Shown one piece after another: positions 16,658-24,630 of a DNA stretch of 35,598 nucleotides. A model generated the notes under the pieces. It did no database searches. It was not told where the DNA came from and saw nothing but the letters and a program-made list of their open reading frames with translations. The first letter of the stretch is position 1; each line of letters opens with the position of its first letter. The translations under genes and the position numbers were made by a program. Source of the DNA: Chloroflexota bacterium (GTDB lineage Bacteria; Chloroflexota; Dehalococcoidia; Lucifugimonadales; UBA1127). The DNA lies in assembly GCA_026713825.1 (NCBI GenBank), contig JAPONS010000012.1, forward strand, positions 1 through 35,598, read 5' to 3'.

Positions 16658-17914
16658 CTACGCCGTCCGCGCCGCCCGCATGCGGTCGAGGCGGCCCCTG
16701 ATGCCCGTCTCCGGCAAGAGCATGCCGTTGATGAAGAGGATGATGTTCAAGGGCGCAACGATGGCCAGGCCGATGAAGAGCGACCCCGTGCCCTCCTGCA
16801 TCAGCCCTACGAACAACGGTCCCCACATCGCGCTGAAAGGGAAGATCGTGCGGATGAGCCCCTGTCCCACAGCGACTTCCCGGTGCGCCAGCCTGAGGTC
16901 CATGGGGATTGTGAAGAGGATTGGGGCGACCCCCATCGCGAAGGCCCCGATGATGAAGAGGATGAGCGCCGCGACGGGCACGCTCGGAGCCTGCAGCAAG
17001 AGGGTGTATGCGATGGGCAGCACGATGCCGGGGACCAGGACAAATGGCTTTCGCCGGCCCACCCACTGGGACAGGGGGCCCGTCGACAGCGTGCCGACAA
17101 TGCCGCCGACGGGGAAGGCGCTCATCAGCAGCCCCGCCGTTTCCAGCGAGATGTCCAGCCTGTCTATGGCGTAGGTGGGGTAGAAGGTGAGGAAGGAGCC
17201 AAAGCACACCGCGACACCAATCTGGGCGCTTGCCACGACCCACAGCACCTTGTTACGGCGAAGGACGCCCGCCGGGTTGGCCTCGTGACGGGGTGCGCCG
17301 CCGGTCTCGGTGCGGGTCCCGCGTTCTCGCCCCATGAACACCCACGACCCGACAATGAGGACCATCAGGGCGCCGACGAGGAGGTAGTAGCTGCGCCAGC
17401 TGTCGAGCAACAGGACGATGGCGGGCGTCGCGGCCAACGCCACCACCTGGCTGGTGGAACGGCTGCCGTAGTCCAGGCTGTTCACCGTGGCGTACAGGCG
17501 CGGCCGGAACCACTGCTGGATGAGCATGACCTGAATCTGGATACGCACCGCGGACGACATGACGAAGCCAAGCCTGCCGAGCACCAGCACAAGGGCGCCC
17601 GGAGAGAACGCCTGCAGCATGGTGAAGCCCGCCATGCCCAGGCCGCTGAGCAGGGTAACCAGCTTGGGGCTGTAGCGCGTCAGCCAGATGCTGGCCGGCA
17701 GCGCCATGAGGCCGAAGCCCATGAAGCCGGCCGTGCCGAGCAGCCCCGCCTGCGTCGGCGACAGGCCCAGCTCTTCCCTCCAGACGGGGATGAGGACGCC
17801 CAGGGAGAAGAAGACCAAGTTGTTAACGTGGTCCATGGACCACAGGTGGAGCATGACCACCCAGGCGTACCGGGGTTGACCGGCGTTGTATGCGAAGTTC
17901 GGCGACGCGCTCAA
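16658..17914 (-). CDS. MFS transporter
   Basis: 418 aa from a TTG start with GAGGA upstream; later ATG codons would cut into the first membrane segment. Twelve membrane segments in two halves separated by a cytoplasmic loop (about residues 200-220, ERGTRTETGG). The family loop 2-3 motif is degenerate. The loop 8-9 equivalent is SQWVGRRKP. Substrate unknown; it could be an organic acid or drug carrier. Same strand as the antiporter and the radical-SAM gene but separated from them by 110 and 81 bp, so not clearly an operon. Confidence 0.85.
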   Translation of the reverse strand: MSASPNFAYNAGQPRYAWVVMLHLWSMDHVNNLVFFSLGVLIPVWREELGLSPTQAGLLGTAGFMGFGLMALPASIWLTRYSPKLVTLLSGLGMAGFTMLQAFSPGALVLVLGRLGFVMSSAVRIQIQVMLIQQWFRPRLYATVNSLDYGSRSTSQVVALAATPAIVLLLDSWRSYYLLVGALMVLIVGSWVFMGRERGTRTETGGAPRHEANPAGVLRRNKVLWVVASAQIGVAVCFGSFLTFYPTYAIDRLDISLETAGLLMSAFPVGGIVGTLSTGPLSQWVGRRKPFVLVPGIVLPIAYTLLLQAPSVPVAALILFIIGAFAMGVAPILFTIPMDLRLAHREVAVGQGLIRTIFPFSAMWGPLFVGLMQEGTGSLFIGLAIVAPLNIILFINGMLLPETGIRGRLDRMRAARTA

Positions 17915-17995
17915 TGGAGGGTCCTCGGCGGCAAGAATCGAGTACTGCCTTCCATTGTACGACAGGGGCGGCCGAGGGCTCCCGCCTGCACCCTG

Positions 17996-19348
17996 CTAAG
18001 CCGCTGCTGCCAGCGCGCTGGGTTCCGGGGCGCCGGGGTGACCGGGCGCGCCGTAGAGCGAACACCCGGCGCACGTCGAGCCGACGCCGCACGGCGTGGA
18101 GCCGGTGGCTGCGGCAGCTTGCGGGGCCGCTTTGGACGGCTGCCGCTCGCCAAAGAGGTCGAGCCGGATCTGCCGTGCCGTAGGGGGCCGCTGGCCGGGA
18201 AAGGCCAGGAAGGCCCATGCGCGCTTCCGCACAACGCCCATCGCCTGCAGGTCCCGCCACGTGTCGATGGTGTGCTCCCGGCGCGTCTTCAGGATCCGGT
18301 CCGTCGAGGTGGGACCGACGCCCGGGACGCGGAGCAGCTGCTCGCGGGTGGCGGTGTTGACGTCGACGGGAAAGGAGTCGGCGTTCTCCACGGCGATGGC
18401 GGTCTTGGGGTCGCGGTGCAGGTCCAGATACCCGGCGCCGTCGAATGCCTGGGAGATCTCCTGATTGGAGAAGTTGTAGATGCGCTTCAGCCAGTCCATC
18501 TGGTAGAGGCGGTGCTCCCTGGCCATGGGGACGCCGGGGTGCTCCTCCAGCGGGGTGTAGCGCACGGGCCGGAAGGCCGAGTAGTAGACACGCTTCAGGT
18601 CCAGCTCGCCGTAGAGCTGGTCGATGCGCTGGAAGATGTCTCGGTCGGACTCGTTGGCGGCGCCGACCACCAGCTGCGTCGCCTGGCCGACGGTCCCGCC
18701 AGTGGACTCGCGGTTCATCTGGTGGACCCACCGCATCGGGTCCAGGATGTCGCGCTCCAGGTCTTTCATGGTGCTGAGGCGGCGCATCATCTCCGCCGTA
18801 GGGGTCTCCAAGTTCACCGAGAGCCGTGTGCCCAGCCGGTGCGCCGCCTCCACCAGCTCCCGGTCCGCTCCGGGCATCACCTTCATGTGGATGTAGCCCG
18901 TGAAGCCGTGCTTCTTGCGGATGACCTCCACCACGTTGATCAGCCGCTGCGTGGTCTTGGAGGCCGTGCCGGCGATGCCGGAGCTGAGGAAGAGGCCATC
19001 GACGGCGTGGCGCTGCCGCAGTTCCATGAAGGCGTTGGCCAGCTCGTCCACCGTGAAGGCGTAGCGCTTACGGGGCACCCAATGGCTGTTGGGGCAGTAG
19101 AAGCAGTCCATCTTGCAGAAATCGGTGAACATAACGCGCATGAGGTTGATGAACTTGCCGTTGGGCATGGCGGCGCGGTAGACGCCTGGCACAGGGTTGC
19201 GCGCGGGGGTACGGCGAGGCGTCCGCGGCCCGGCGTGCATCGGGTTGGGCGACGGGACGTCGTTGCGGGACGACAGGATATCGTCGCTGGCCATGCCGCC
19301 CAAAATGCTCAGCTTCTCAAAAGTGTCGGGCCTGTGCTTCACGAGCAT
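17996..19348 (-). CDS. Radical SAM DNA modification/repair-type protein with HhH domain
   Basis: 450 aa, GGAGG ribosome-binding site. The radical SAM cluster motif is Cys78-x3-Cys82-x2-Cys85 (CKMDCFYC), followed by a TIM-barrel-type core with GLFLSSGI (119-126) and SVNLETP (177-183). A helix-hairpin-helix DNA-binding motif lies at about 327-352 (VNTATREQLLRVPGVGP). This matches the family annotated as putative DNA modification/repair radical SAM protein; the reaction is unknown. A perfect SOS-type palindrome 24 nt upstream supports a DNA-damage role. Its usual uracil-glycosylase-like partner is not adjacent. The extra C-terminal tail holds Cys420, Cys426 and Cys429, which could bind metal or a second cluster. 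Confidence 0.85.
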   Translation of the reverse strand: MLVKHRPDTFEKLSILGGMASDDILSSRNDVPSPNPMHAGPRTPRRTPARNPVPGVYRAAMPNGKFINLMRVMFTDFCKMDCFYCPNSHWVPRKRYAFTVDELANAFMELRQRHAVDGLFLSSGIAGTASKTTQRLINVVEVIRKKHGFTGYIHMKVMPGADRELVEAAHRLGTRLSVNLETPTAEMMRRLSTMKDLERDILDPMRWVHQMNRESTGGTVGQATQLVVGAANESDRDIFQRIDQLYGELDLKRVYYSAFRPVRYTPLEEHPGVPMAREHRLYQMDWLKRIYNFSNQEISQAFDGAGYLDLHRDPKTAIAVENADSFPVDVNTATREQLLRVPGVGPTSTDRILKTRREHTIDTWRDLQAMGVVRKRAWAFLAFPGQRPPTARQIRLDLFGERQPSKAAPQAAAATGSTPCGVGSTCAGCSLYGAPGHPGAPEPSALAAAA

Positions 19349-19371
19349 AGCGTTCCTCCGGTGTTAGTAAT

Positions 19372-19387
19372 TGGAACATATGTTCCA
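19372..19387 (-). promoter_or_regulatory. LexA/DinR-type SOS box
   Basis: TGGAACATATGTTCCA is a perfect 16-bp palindrome containing GAAC-N4-GTTC, the Gram-positive LexA consensus core. It lies 24 nt upstream of the radical-SAM repair gene, where a repressor would block transcription. Confidence 0.75.
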
Positions 19388-19498
19388 TAATAAGACGGGT
19401 TTGTCAAGAGGCATGCAGCCGGCCCTCGGATGCGGCTGCGTGATTCGAGGCCGGACCCTTCACGCCGGGCGGCACTGTTACGGTGAGCGTTGGATACA

Positions 19499-19521
19499 AG
19501 ACGGATAAATTTTATTCGTCT
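19499..19521. promoter_or_regulatory. 23-bp operator-like palindrome
   Basis: Half-sites AGACGGATAAA and TTTATTCGTCT pair at 10 of 11 positions about a central T. AT-rich centre and symmetric arms are typical of a dimeric repressor site. It sits between the two imperfect GCAC..ACGGT direct repeats. Confidence 0.5.
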
Positions 19522-19699
19522 CAGGGATAATACTGGGCTGCACAGTAACGGTTTTGCGAATATTGGAATGTGCGTGAATCGTCGTAGGTTGGGGAAAATT
19601 AGACGCTAAGCAAAAAGAATACCAAGAGTATCGGCGATATTACACACAGTTTTTGGCTTCTACTGTTGGGAATATGACGAAATCGGTTGCACAGACGGT

Positions 19700-19728
19700 T
19701 TGACAGGCCCCGCACCCGACAATAGCAT
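19700..19728 (+). promoter_or_regulatory. Sigma70-type promoter candidate for the panD cassette
   Basis: TTGACA (19700-19705), 17-bp spacer, TAGCAT (19723-19728). The same -10 hexamer occurs in the 1205-1232 promoter. It would give a leader of about 215 nt before panD. Confidence 0.4.
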
Positions 19729-19948
19729 CGCCTTATCACCGGCAAAACTTTGAGGGCCGCTTCATAGCGTCCCTTACGCCTGTATAACGGTTAGCAGCTA
19801 TGTCCAGAAAAATCGCACTCTACCAGAACGAATGGATCGCACCGGGGCTGGCGCTCGCCGACCTGGGTCTACTCAATCGCGTTCCCTGAACCGCTTGCCA
19901 CTCGTCTGATTCTCTTTTCCCCTCAACTTGAAACCTTGGGAGTGTAGT

Positions 19949-20314
19949 ATGCGTATTGTCTTGAAATCCAAGATCCACCGCGGCTACGTCACCAGCACCG
20001 GGCTGGACTACGTCGGCAGCGTTGAGATCGACCGGGCGCTGATGCAGAAGTGCGACCTGTGGGAGTACGAGCAGGTCGTCATCTGCAACGTCAACAACGG
20101 CAACCGATGGGAGACCTACGTCCTGCCCGCCGAATACGGCTCCGGCACCATCGCCGTGCAGGGACCGGGAGCGCGGCTCTGCGAACCCGGCGACATCGTC
20201 GTCATCCTGGCGTACGAGGTCACGGACCAGCCCATTGAGCCCAAGCAAATCCTGGTCGACGAGAACAACCGCTTCACCGACTACCTCAGGACGAAGTATG
20301 AGCAGCCGGTATAA
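19949..20314 (+). CDS. panD: Aspartate 1-decarboxylase (pyruvoyl enzyme)
   Basis: 121 aa from the ATG giving the family N-terminus MRIVLKSKIHRG. Converts L-aspartate to beta-alanine in the cytoplasm. Self-cleavage at Gly23-Ser24 in YVGSVEID would create the pyruvoyl group. Arg54, Thr57 and Tyr58 equivalents lie in NNGNRWETY; DIVVILAYE (about 86-94) is the family core strand. The gene's end overlaps the next methyltransferase start by 17 bp, implying coupling. No panB or panC follows as in usual pantothenate clusters; methyltransferases take their place, so beta-alanine may serve another purpose here (inference). Confidence 0.93.
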   Translation: MRIVLKSKIHRGYVTSTGLDYVGSVEIDRALMQKCDLWEYEQVVICNVNNGNRWETYVLPAEYGSGTIAVQGPGARLCEPGDIVVILAYEVTDQPIEPKQILVDENNRFTDYLRTKYEQPV

Positions 20315-21122
20315 CGAAGCCGAAACCGAGCGGTTCTACGACGAGGAAGACGCCATCTACCGCTCGTTCTGGGACTCAGAGGGCAGCCTGCACTGGGGCT
20401 ACTTTGACGAGACCACCGGCGGGGACTTCATGCGGGCCTCTGCCCGGCTGGACGAGGTCATGGCGGCAAAGGGCCGCATTGACGCGAGATCCCGCGTGCT
20501 GGACCTGGGCAGCGGCAATGGTGTCACGTCGCAGTGGCTGGCCACAACGTACGGCTGTCACGTCACCGGCATCGACCTGAGCGGCGTCCGCGTCAACAAC
20601 GCACGGGAGATGGCCGCGCAGCAGCCGGAAGAGCTGCGGCGCCTCCTGCGCTTCGAGCACGGCTCCGCGACGGAGCTTCCCTTCGCGGACGGCGAGTTCA
20701 CGCACGTCTGGAGCCAGGCCACCATCTACCACGTGCCAGACAAGGAGAAGGCCCTGCAGGAGTCCCGCCGGGTGTTGCAGGACGGCGGCCTGCTGGTGCT
20801 GGACGACCTGCTGAAGCCCAAGCCTGTGGTGAGCGAGCAGTCGCGCCAGTACGTCTATGACCGCTTGCTTTTCGACACGCCCTTCAGCTTCACGGGCTAC
20901 CAGGACTACCTGAAGGAGATCGGCTTCACCATAGTTGAGGCGGAGGACCTTTCAGGGTACCTGAGGCAGAGCTACCAGCACCTGGGCGCCAAGGCCCGTT
21001 ACCACGCACGGGGGGAGCTTGAGGAGAAGCTGACGGCGTTGAACTTCGCGTACGGGAAAATGGTGGAGGCAGTAGAGCGCGACGAGCTCGGCTGGGGGCT
21101 GTATATCGCGCAGGCGAGCTAG
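20298..21122 (+). CDS. SAM-dependent methyltransferase, sarcosine/dimethylglycine-methyltransferase-like
   Basis: 274 aa from the ATG inside the end of panD. Class I fold with the SAM loop VLDLGSGNGVTSQWLA (about 63-78), acidic residue in VTGIDLS, and the motif FTHVWSQATIYHVPDKEKALQE, which closely follows the VWSQDAILH block of glycine/sarcosine/dimethylglycine N-methyltransferases. The N-terminal aromatic segment (FYDEEDAIYRSFW; LHWGYFD) also resembles that group and UbiE/phosphoethanolamine enzymes. The overlap with panD suggests that it methylates beta-alanine or a product of it. Substrate not proven; quinone or lipid methylation is the main alternative. Confidence 0.8.
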   Translation: MSSRYNEAETERFYDEEDAIYRSFWDSEGSLHWGYFDETTGGDFMRASARLDEVMAAKGRIDARSRVLDLGSGNGVTSQWLATTYGCHVTGIDLSGVRVNNAREMAAQQPEELRRLLRFEHGSATELPFADGEFTHVWSQATIYHVPDKEKALQESRRVLQDGGLLVLDDLLKPKPVVSEQSRQYVYDRLLFDTPFSFTGYQDYLKEIGFTIVEAEDLSGYLRQSYQHLGAKARYHARGELEEKLTALNFAYGKMVEAVERDELGWGLYIAQAS

Positions 21123-21171
21123 TCCGTGCGGTTAGGGTGACATAACGAGACAGCCCATGGAGGACCAAGCA

Positions 21172-21798
21172 ATGACCAGTCAAAACAGGGTGCAATGGAT
21201 CTACTCGTCCAAGGACATCAATGAGCTTCAGGAGCGATACGACTACTGGGCGGCAGAGTACGACTCGGACCTGGGCCGCGATTTCGGGTGGTTTGCCCCG
21301 CAGTTGGCCGCAGAAGTCCTCCAGAGGTACGTGCCGACCACAGCGCGCATCCTCGACGCCGGGGCGGGCACGGGCCTGGTCGGCAAGGCGCTCAAGGAGC
21401 TGGGGTACGGCTCCATCGTCGCCATGGACCTCTCCACAGGCATGCTGGAGATTGCAAAGAAGACCGAGGCATACGAAAGCTTCGACCAGATGGTGCTCGG
21501 TGAAACGCTGGGCTATGAGACCGACAGCTTCGACGCGGTAATCAGCGTTGGCGTGTTCACGGTCGGACACGTACCCGCCGGCGGCCTCGACGAGTTGGTA
21601 CGGGTCACCAAGCCCGGCGGCTATATTGTCTACTCGCTGCGGCCAGACGTGTACGAGGAGAACGGCTTCAGGGAGAAGCACGCAGAGCTTGAAGCCGCCG
21701 GCAAACTTTCAATTGTGGAAGCTACAGAGCCTGTACACGTGCTGCCCATCGGGGAGCCAGAGGTGGAGCACCAGGTCTGGGTGCTCAGGATCAGCTAG
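21172..21798 (+). CDS. Class I SAM methyltransferase, first tandem copy
   Basis: 208 aa from the ATG that follows GGAGGACC at 8 nt; an ATG 15 nt earlier overlaps that site and is less likely. SAM loop ARILDAGAGTGLVGKAL, then IVAMDLSTGML and the late motif LVRVTKPGGYIVYSL. The N-terminus WIYSSKDINELQERYDYWAAEYD is typical of the WBSCR27/METTL27-like group of small methyltransferases, whose substrates are unknown. Near-duplicate of the next gene (same length, collinear motifs). Confidence 0.82.
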   Translation: MTSQNRVQWIYSSKDINELQERYDYWAAEYDSDLGRDFGWFAPQLAAEVLQRYVPTTARILDAGAGTGLVGKALKELGYGSIVAMDLSTGMLEIAKKTEAYESFDQMVLGETLGYETDSFDAVISVGVFTVGHVPAGGLDELVRVTKPGGYIVYSLRPDVYEENGFREKHAELEAAGKLSIVEATEPVHVLPIGEPEVEHQVWVLRIS

Positions 21799-21823
21799 TC
21801 GAACGAGGAAAGGGAGGCCGGTC

Positions 21824-22450
21824 ATGGCACAGCAGAACAAGGTGCAGTGGGTCTACGAGGCAAAGGACAACGATGAGCTTGAGGCACGCTACGACGAATG
21901 GGCGTCGGAGTATGACGCTGACGTCATCGACGACTTCGGCTACTTTGGGCCGCAGCGGGGCGCGGATATCTTCGAACGCTTTGTGCCAACGAGCGCACGG
22001 GTCCTCGACGCCGGGGCGGGCACGGGGCTGGTGGGCGCGGTGTTGAAGGAGAAGGGCTACGGCACCATCGTGGCCATGGACCTCTCCACCGGAATGCTGG
22101 AAGAGGCCAGGAAGACCGGCGCCTACCAAGGCTTCGATCGCATGGTGCGGGGCGAGACGCTGGGCTACGAGACGGCGAGCTTCGACTCGACAATCAGCAT
22201 CGGGACGTTCTCGCTGGGACACGCCCCGGCGAGCGGCCTGGACGAGCTGGTGCGCGTCACCAAGCCGGGCGGCCACATCGTCTACTCCGTCCGCGCCGAC
22301 GTGTACGTTGAAAACGGCTTCCAGGCGAAGCACGAGGAGCTGGTGGCTGCCGGCAAAATCACCATCGTGGACGGGACGGAGCCGGAGCACCTGCTGCCCA
22401 AGGGCGAGCCGGAGCTGGAGCACCGATTCTGGGTGCTGAGGGTCAACTAG
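21824..22450 (+). CDS. Class I SAM methyltransferase, second tandem copy
   Basis: 208 aa, AGGGAGG ribosome-binding site 7 nt before the ATG; the long open frame upstream is not used. Collinear with the preceding protein: WVYEAKDNDELEARYDEWASEYD, ARVLDAGAGTGLVGAVL, IVAMDLSTGMLEEARKTGAY and ELVRVTKPGGHIVYS. The copies differ most around residues 121-131 (SIGTFSLGHAP against SVGVFTVGHVP) and in the N-terminal lid, so they may act on different substrates or as partners. 25 bp after copy 1 and followed by a terminator, so it ends the panD cassette. Confidence 0.82.
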   Translation: MAQQNKVQWVYEAKDNDELEARYDEWASEYDADVIDDFGYFGPQRGADIFERFVPTSARVLDAGAGTGLVGAVLKEKGYGTIVAMDLSTGMLEEARKTGAYQGFDRMVRGETLGYETASFDSTISIGTFSLGHAPASGLDELVRVTKPGGHIVYSVRADVYVENGFQAKHEELVAAGKITIVDGTEPEHLLPKGEPELEHRFWVLRVN

Positions 22451-22479
22451 ACCGACAGCGCAACAGCAAGAGCCACTGG

Positions 22480-22508
22480 AAGGGCCCGGCGCATCGCCGG
22501 GCTCCTTT
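22480..22508 (+). terminator. Terminator of the panD-methyltransferase cassette
   Basis: GCCCGGCG-CAT-CGCCGGGC perfect stem, extended by AAGG/CCTT arms, then TTTG. 29 nt after the last stop codon. Confidence 0.7.
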
Positions 22509-22618
22509 GCGAGCATTGGGTTTCAGCTTGCCACGCGCGCCTCGATGCTGCTACCGTTCCGCTGCGACCCGTGCTCACTTCACGTGGCATGGCGTACGGA
22601 CATCGCTTGGAGGCAGCA

Positions 22619-23008
22619 ATGGGCAGAAGGCAGACCATCCACATTCCCGGCGTGGCGCACAACGCGCCAATTCCCTTCGGCGCCCGGGTGGGCAACATCG
22701 TGTACAGCTCTGGGATCCAGGGCATCAACGCCGACGACGGCCAGCTGAGCGAGGACGTCAACGAGCAGGCGCGGCAGTGCTTCCGCAACCTGCGGACGTT
22801 CCTGGAGCACGCGGGCGCGACGACGGACGACGTCGTGCGGCTGACGTGCTACCTACAGGACTTGGCCGACCGGCCGTCGATCAACGGGCCGTGGCTGGAG
22901 ATGTTCCCGGACGAGGACGACCGGCCTGCGCGGCACACGAGCCAGTACAACCCGCCGCCGGGGGGCATGAAGGTGCAGATTGAGGTTGTTGCGGTGGTGG
23001 AGGGGTAG
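22619..23008 (+). CDS. RidA/YjgF-family protein
   Basis: 129 aa from the ATG preceded by TTGGAGG. Family features: the N-terminal NAPIPFGARVGNIVYSSGIQG, the central EQARQCFRNLRTFLEHAGAT followed by DVVRLTCYLQD, and the C-terminal VQIEVVAVVEG. RidA proteins form trimers and hydrolyse reactive enamine/imine intermediates released by PLP enzymes; many paralogues have catabolic roles. An arginine in the RPARHTSQ segment lies near, but not clearly at, the catalytic arginine position, so activity on imines is uncertain. A stand-alone gene after the cassette terminator. Confidence 0.85.
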   Translation: MGRRQTIHIPGVAHNAPIPFGARVGNIVYSSGIQGINADDGQLSEDVNEQARQCFRNLRTFLEHAGATTDDVVRLTCYLQDLADRPSINGPWLEMFPDEDDRPARHTSQYNPPPGGMKVQIEVVAVVEG

Positions 23009-23111
23009 GGGCGCGCGCCGTTCAATCTGAGCCTGTAGAAGCGCGCTTGCCTGTCCTCCGGCAAAGCCAGAACGCACGGCGGGGTTGTGGGCGACAGAGG
23101 CAGAAGCGAGT

Positions 23112-23489
23112 ATGGAGCTTCACAGAGGCCAATTCCTTAGGGCGTTTGGTGCATCACTCGTCACCGGTATGGGGGTCGTGCTGGATTTCACTGTTCTCAA
23201 CAACTACGCAGTTTGGATTCCTATCCTTGTGGCTGTGCTCACAATTGGCGTGCCGCCCTTTTGTGCCGGTTGGCTGTCGTCCAATAGGAGGTATGCTGCG
23301 CTCTTCCCTGTGACCGTCTTCGGTAGCCTTGTCGTGGCGACGGCAATCGGCGGTCCCATCAGCACGGACTCGGATACCGTAGGATTCATCGCGATGCTTA
23401 GCGCAATCTACGGCGGTCTGGCAGCCGCAATGTACTTTGTTGGATGGTTGCTGGCCGACACCTTCTTGAGACGGCGGTACGGAGGCTGA
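23112..23489 (+). CDS. Small integral membrane protein, 125 aa
   Basis: Start at the ATG after a weak AGAAGCGAG site; upstream TTG/GTG codons in frame are alternatives. Four predicted membrane segments: about 10-30, 33-55 (VWIPILVAVLTIGVPPFCAG), 68-88 (FPVTVFGSLVVATAIGG) and 95-117 (IAMLSAIYGGLAAAMYFVGWLL), with a basic C-terminus LRRRYGG consistent with a cytoplasmic end. No family recognised. It lies between the RidA gene and a quinone oxidoreductase gene, with GC content lower than its neighbours. Confidence 0.6.
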   Translation: MELHRGQFLRAFGASLVTGMGVVLDFTVLNNYAVWIPILVAVLTIGVPPFCAGWLSSNRRYAALFPVTVFGSLVVATAIGGPISTDSDTVGFIAMLSAIYGGLAAAMYFVGWLLADTFLRRRYGG

Positions 23490-23540
23490 TGAGTAAATCC
23501 GGCTCTTGAGGACCCTGAGGCCAAACACAAAGGAGGAGAC

Positions 23541-24506
23541 ATGAAGGCGGTACAGGTATCGGTTGCGGGTGGGCCGGAGGTGCTGAAGTACGTGGATGTA
23601 CCGGACCCGGAGCCGGGCGAGGGCGAGGCGCTTGTCGAGCTGAACGCCGTCGGCGTGAACTACATGGATGTTTATGTGCGCTCCGGCGCGAACAACCCGA
23701 CGTTGCCGATCATCCCCGGCGGCGAGGGCGCGGGCGTGGTTGTGCGCGTGGGGCCGGGGGTGACGGAGGTGTCGGTAGGCGACCGCGTCGCCTACACCGG
23801 CGCTGGGCGATCGTATGCCGAGAGGGTTGTTGTGCCGGCGTGGCGGCTGATCAGGGTGCCGGACGACATGGACATCGAGATGGGCGCGGCGGGGATGCTG
23901 CAAGGGATGACGGCGCACTACCTCTCGAACTCCACGTACCCGCTCAAGGAGGGCGACACGGCGCTGGTGCACTCGGGCGCGGGAGGCGTCGGCCTGCTGC
24001 TCATCCAGATGGCGAAGATGCGCGGCGCAACGGTCATCACCACGGTCTCCACCGGCGAGAAGGCGGAGCTGGCAAAGGGCGCGGGCGCGGACCACGTCAT
24101 CCTGTACACCCAGCAGGACTTTGCGGAAGAGGTGGAGAGCATCACGGAGGGCAAGGGCGTACAGGTGGTGTACGACGCGGTGGGCGCAGACACCTTCGAG
24201 AAGGGCCTGGCGTGCCTAGCGCAGCGGGGCCTGATGGCGCTGTACGGACAGGCCAGCGGCCCGGTGCCGACGGTGACGCTGTCCACGCTGAACCCCAAGT
24301 CGCTCTTTCTCACTCGGCCGGGGCTGTTTTCCTACACAGCGACCCGTGAGGAACTCGAAATGCGCGCGGGCGAGGTGCTGGGCTGGGTGCAGTCGGGCAA
24401 GCTCGACGTCAGGGTGCATGGGCGCTTTGCGCTGTCGGACGCGGCTGAGGCGCACCGGCAGTTGCAGGGGCGGCTGACGACGGGGAAGCTGCTGTTGATT
24501 CCGTAA
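23541..24506 (+). CDS. NADPH:quinone oxidoreductase (MDR family, zinc-free)
   Basis: 321 aa, strong AAAGGAGGAG site. GroES-like N-terminal domain (PEPGEGEALVELNAVGVNYMDVYVRSG; IPGGEGAGVVVRVG) and a Rossmann domain with GAGGVGLLLIQMAK followed by the TVSTGEKAELAKGAGADHVI stretch that binds NADPH. No catalytic or structural zinc cysteines, hence the QOR/zeta-crystallin type. Reduces quinones or alpha,beta-unsaturated carbonyls in the cytoplasm. Its position next to a Rieske oxygenase fits handling of quinone-like products of aromatic hydroxylation (inference). Confidence 0.9.
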   Translation: MKAVQVSVAGGPEVLKYVDVPDPEPGEGEALVELNAVGVNYMDVYVRSGANNPTLPIIPGGEGAGVVVRVGPGVTEVSVGDRVAYTGAGRSYAERVVVPAWRLIRVPDDMDIEMGAAGMLQGMTAHYLSNSTYPLKEGDTALVHSGAGGVGLLLIQMAKMRGATVITTVSTGEKAELAKGAGADHVILYTQQDFAEEVESITEGKGVQVVYDAVGADTFEKGLACLAQRGLMALYGQASGPVPTVTLSTLNPKSLFLTRPGLFSYTATREELEMRAGEVLGWVQSGKLDVRVHGRFALSDAAEAHRQLQGRLTTGKLLLIP

Positions 24507-24630
24507 AGGAATGTCAAGTATTGCGATTCTGTCCTAGCGTGCGCGCGTGGAGTGGAGTACACTCGCGGGCAAGTTTGGGATACACGTCAGGGTCGTTGGA
24601 AAGCGGATAGACTCACGAGGAGGCTCAGGA

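Larger units (their letters stand above)
19388..19948. other. AT-richer divergent intergenic region
   Basis: 560 bp without a supportable gene between the SOS box and panD. It holds the palindrome at 19499-19521, imperfect direct repeats GCACTGTTACGGT (19471-19483) and GCACAGTAACGGT (19540-19552), and the promoter at 19700-19728. A TATAAC hexamer at 19783-19788 is an alternative -10 nearer panD. The size and composition would suit a regulated promoter or a small RNA, but nothing specific was recognised. Confidence 0.5.

Noticed and set aside
14928-19390. Very long plus-strand frames (748 and 835 codons)
   Set aside because: Antisense to the antiporter, MFS and radical-SAM genes; composition shows complementary-strand bias and no domains.
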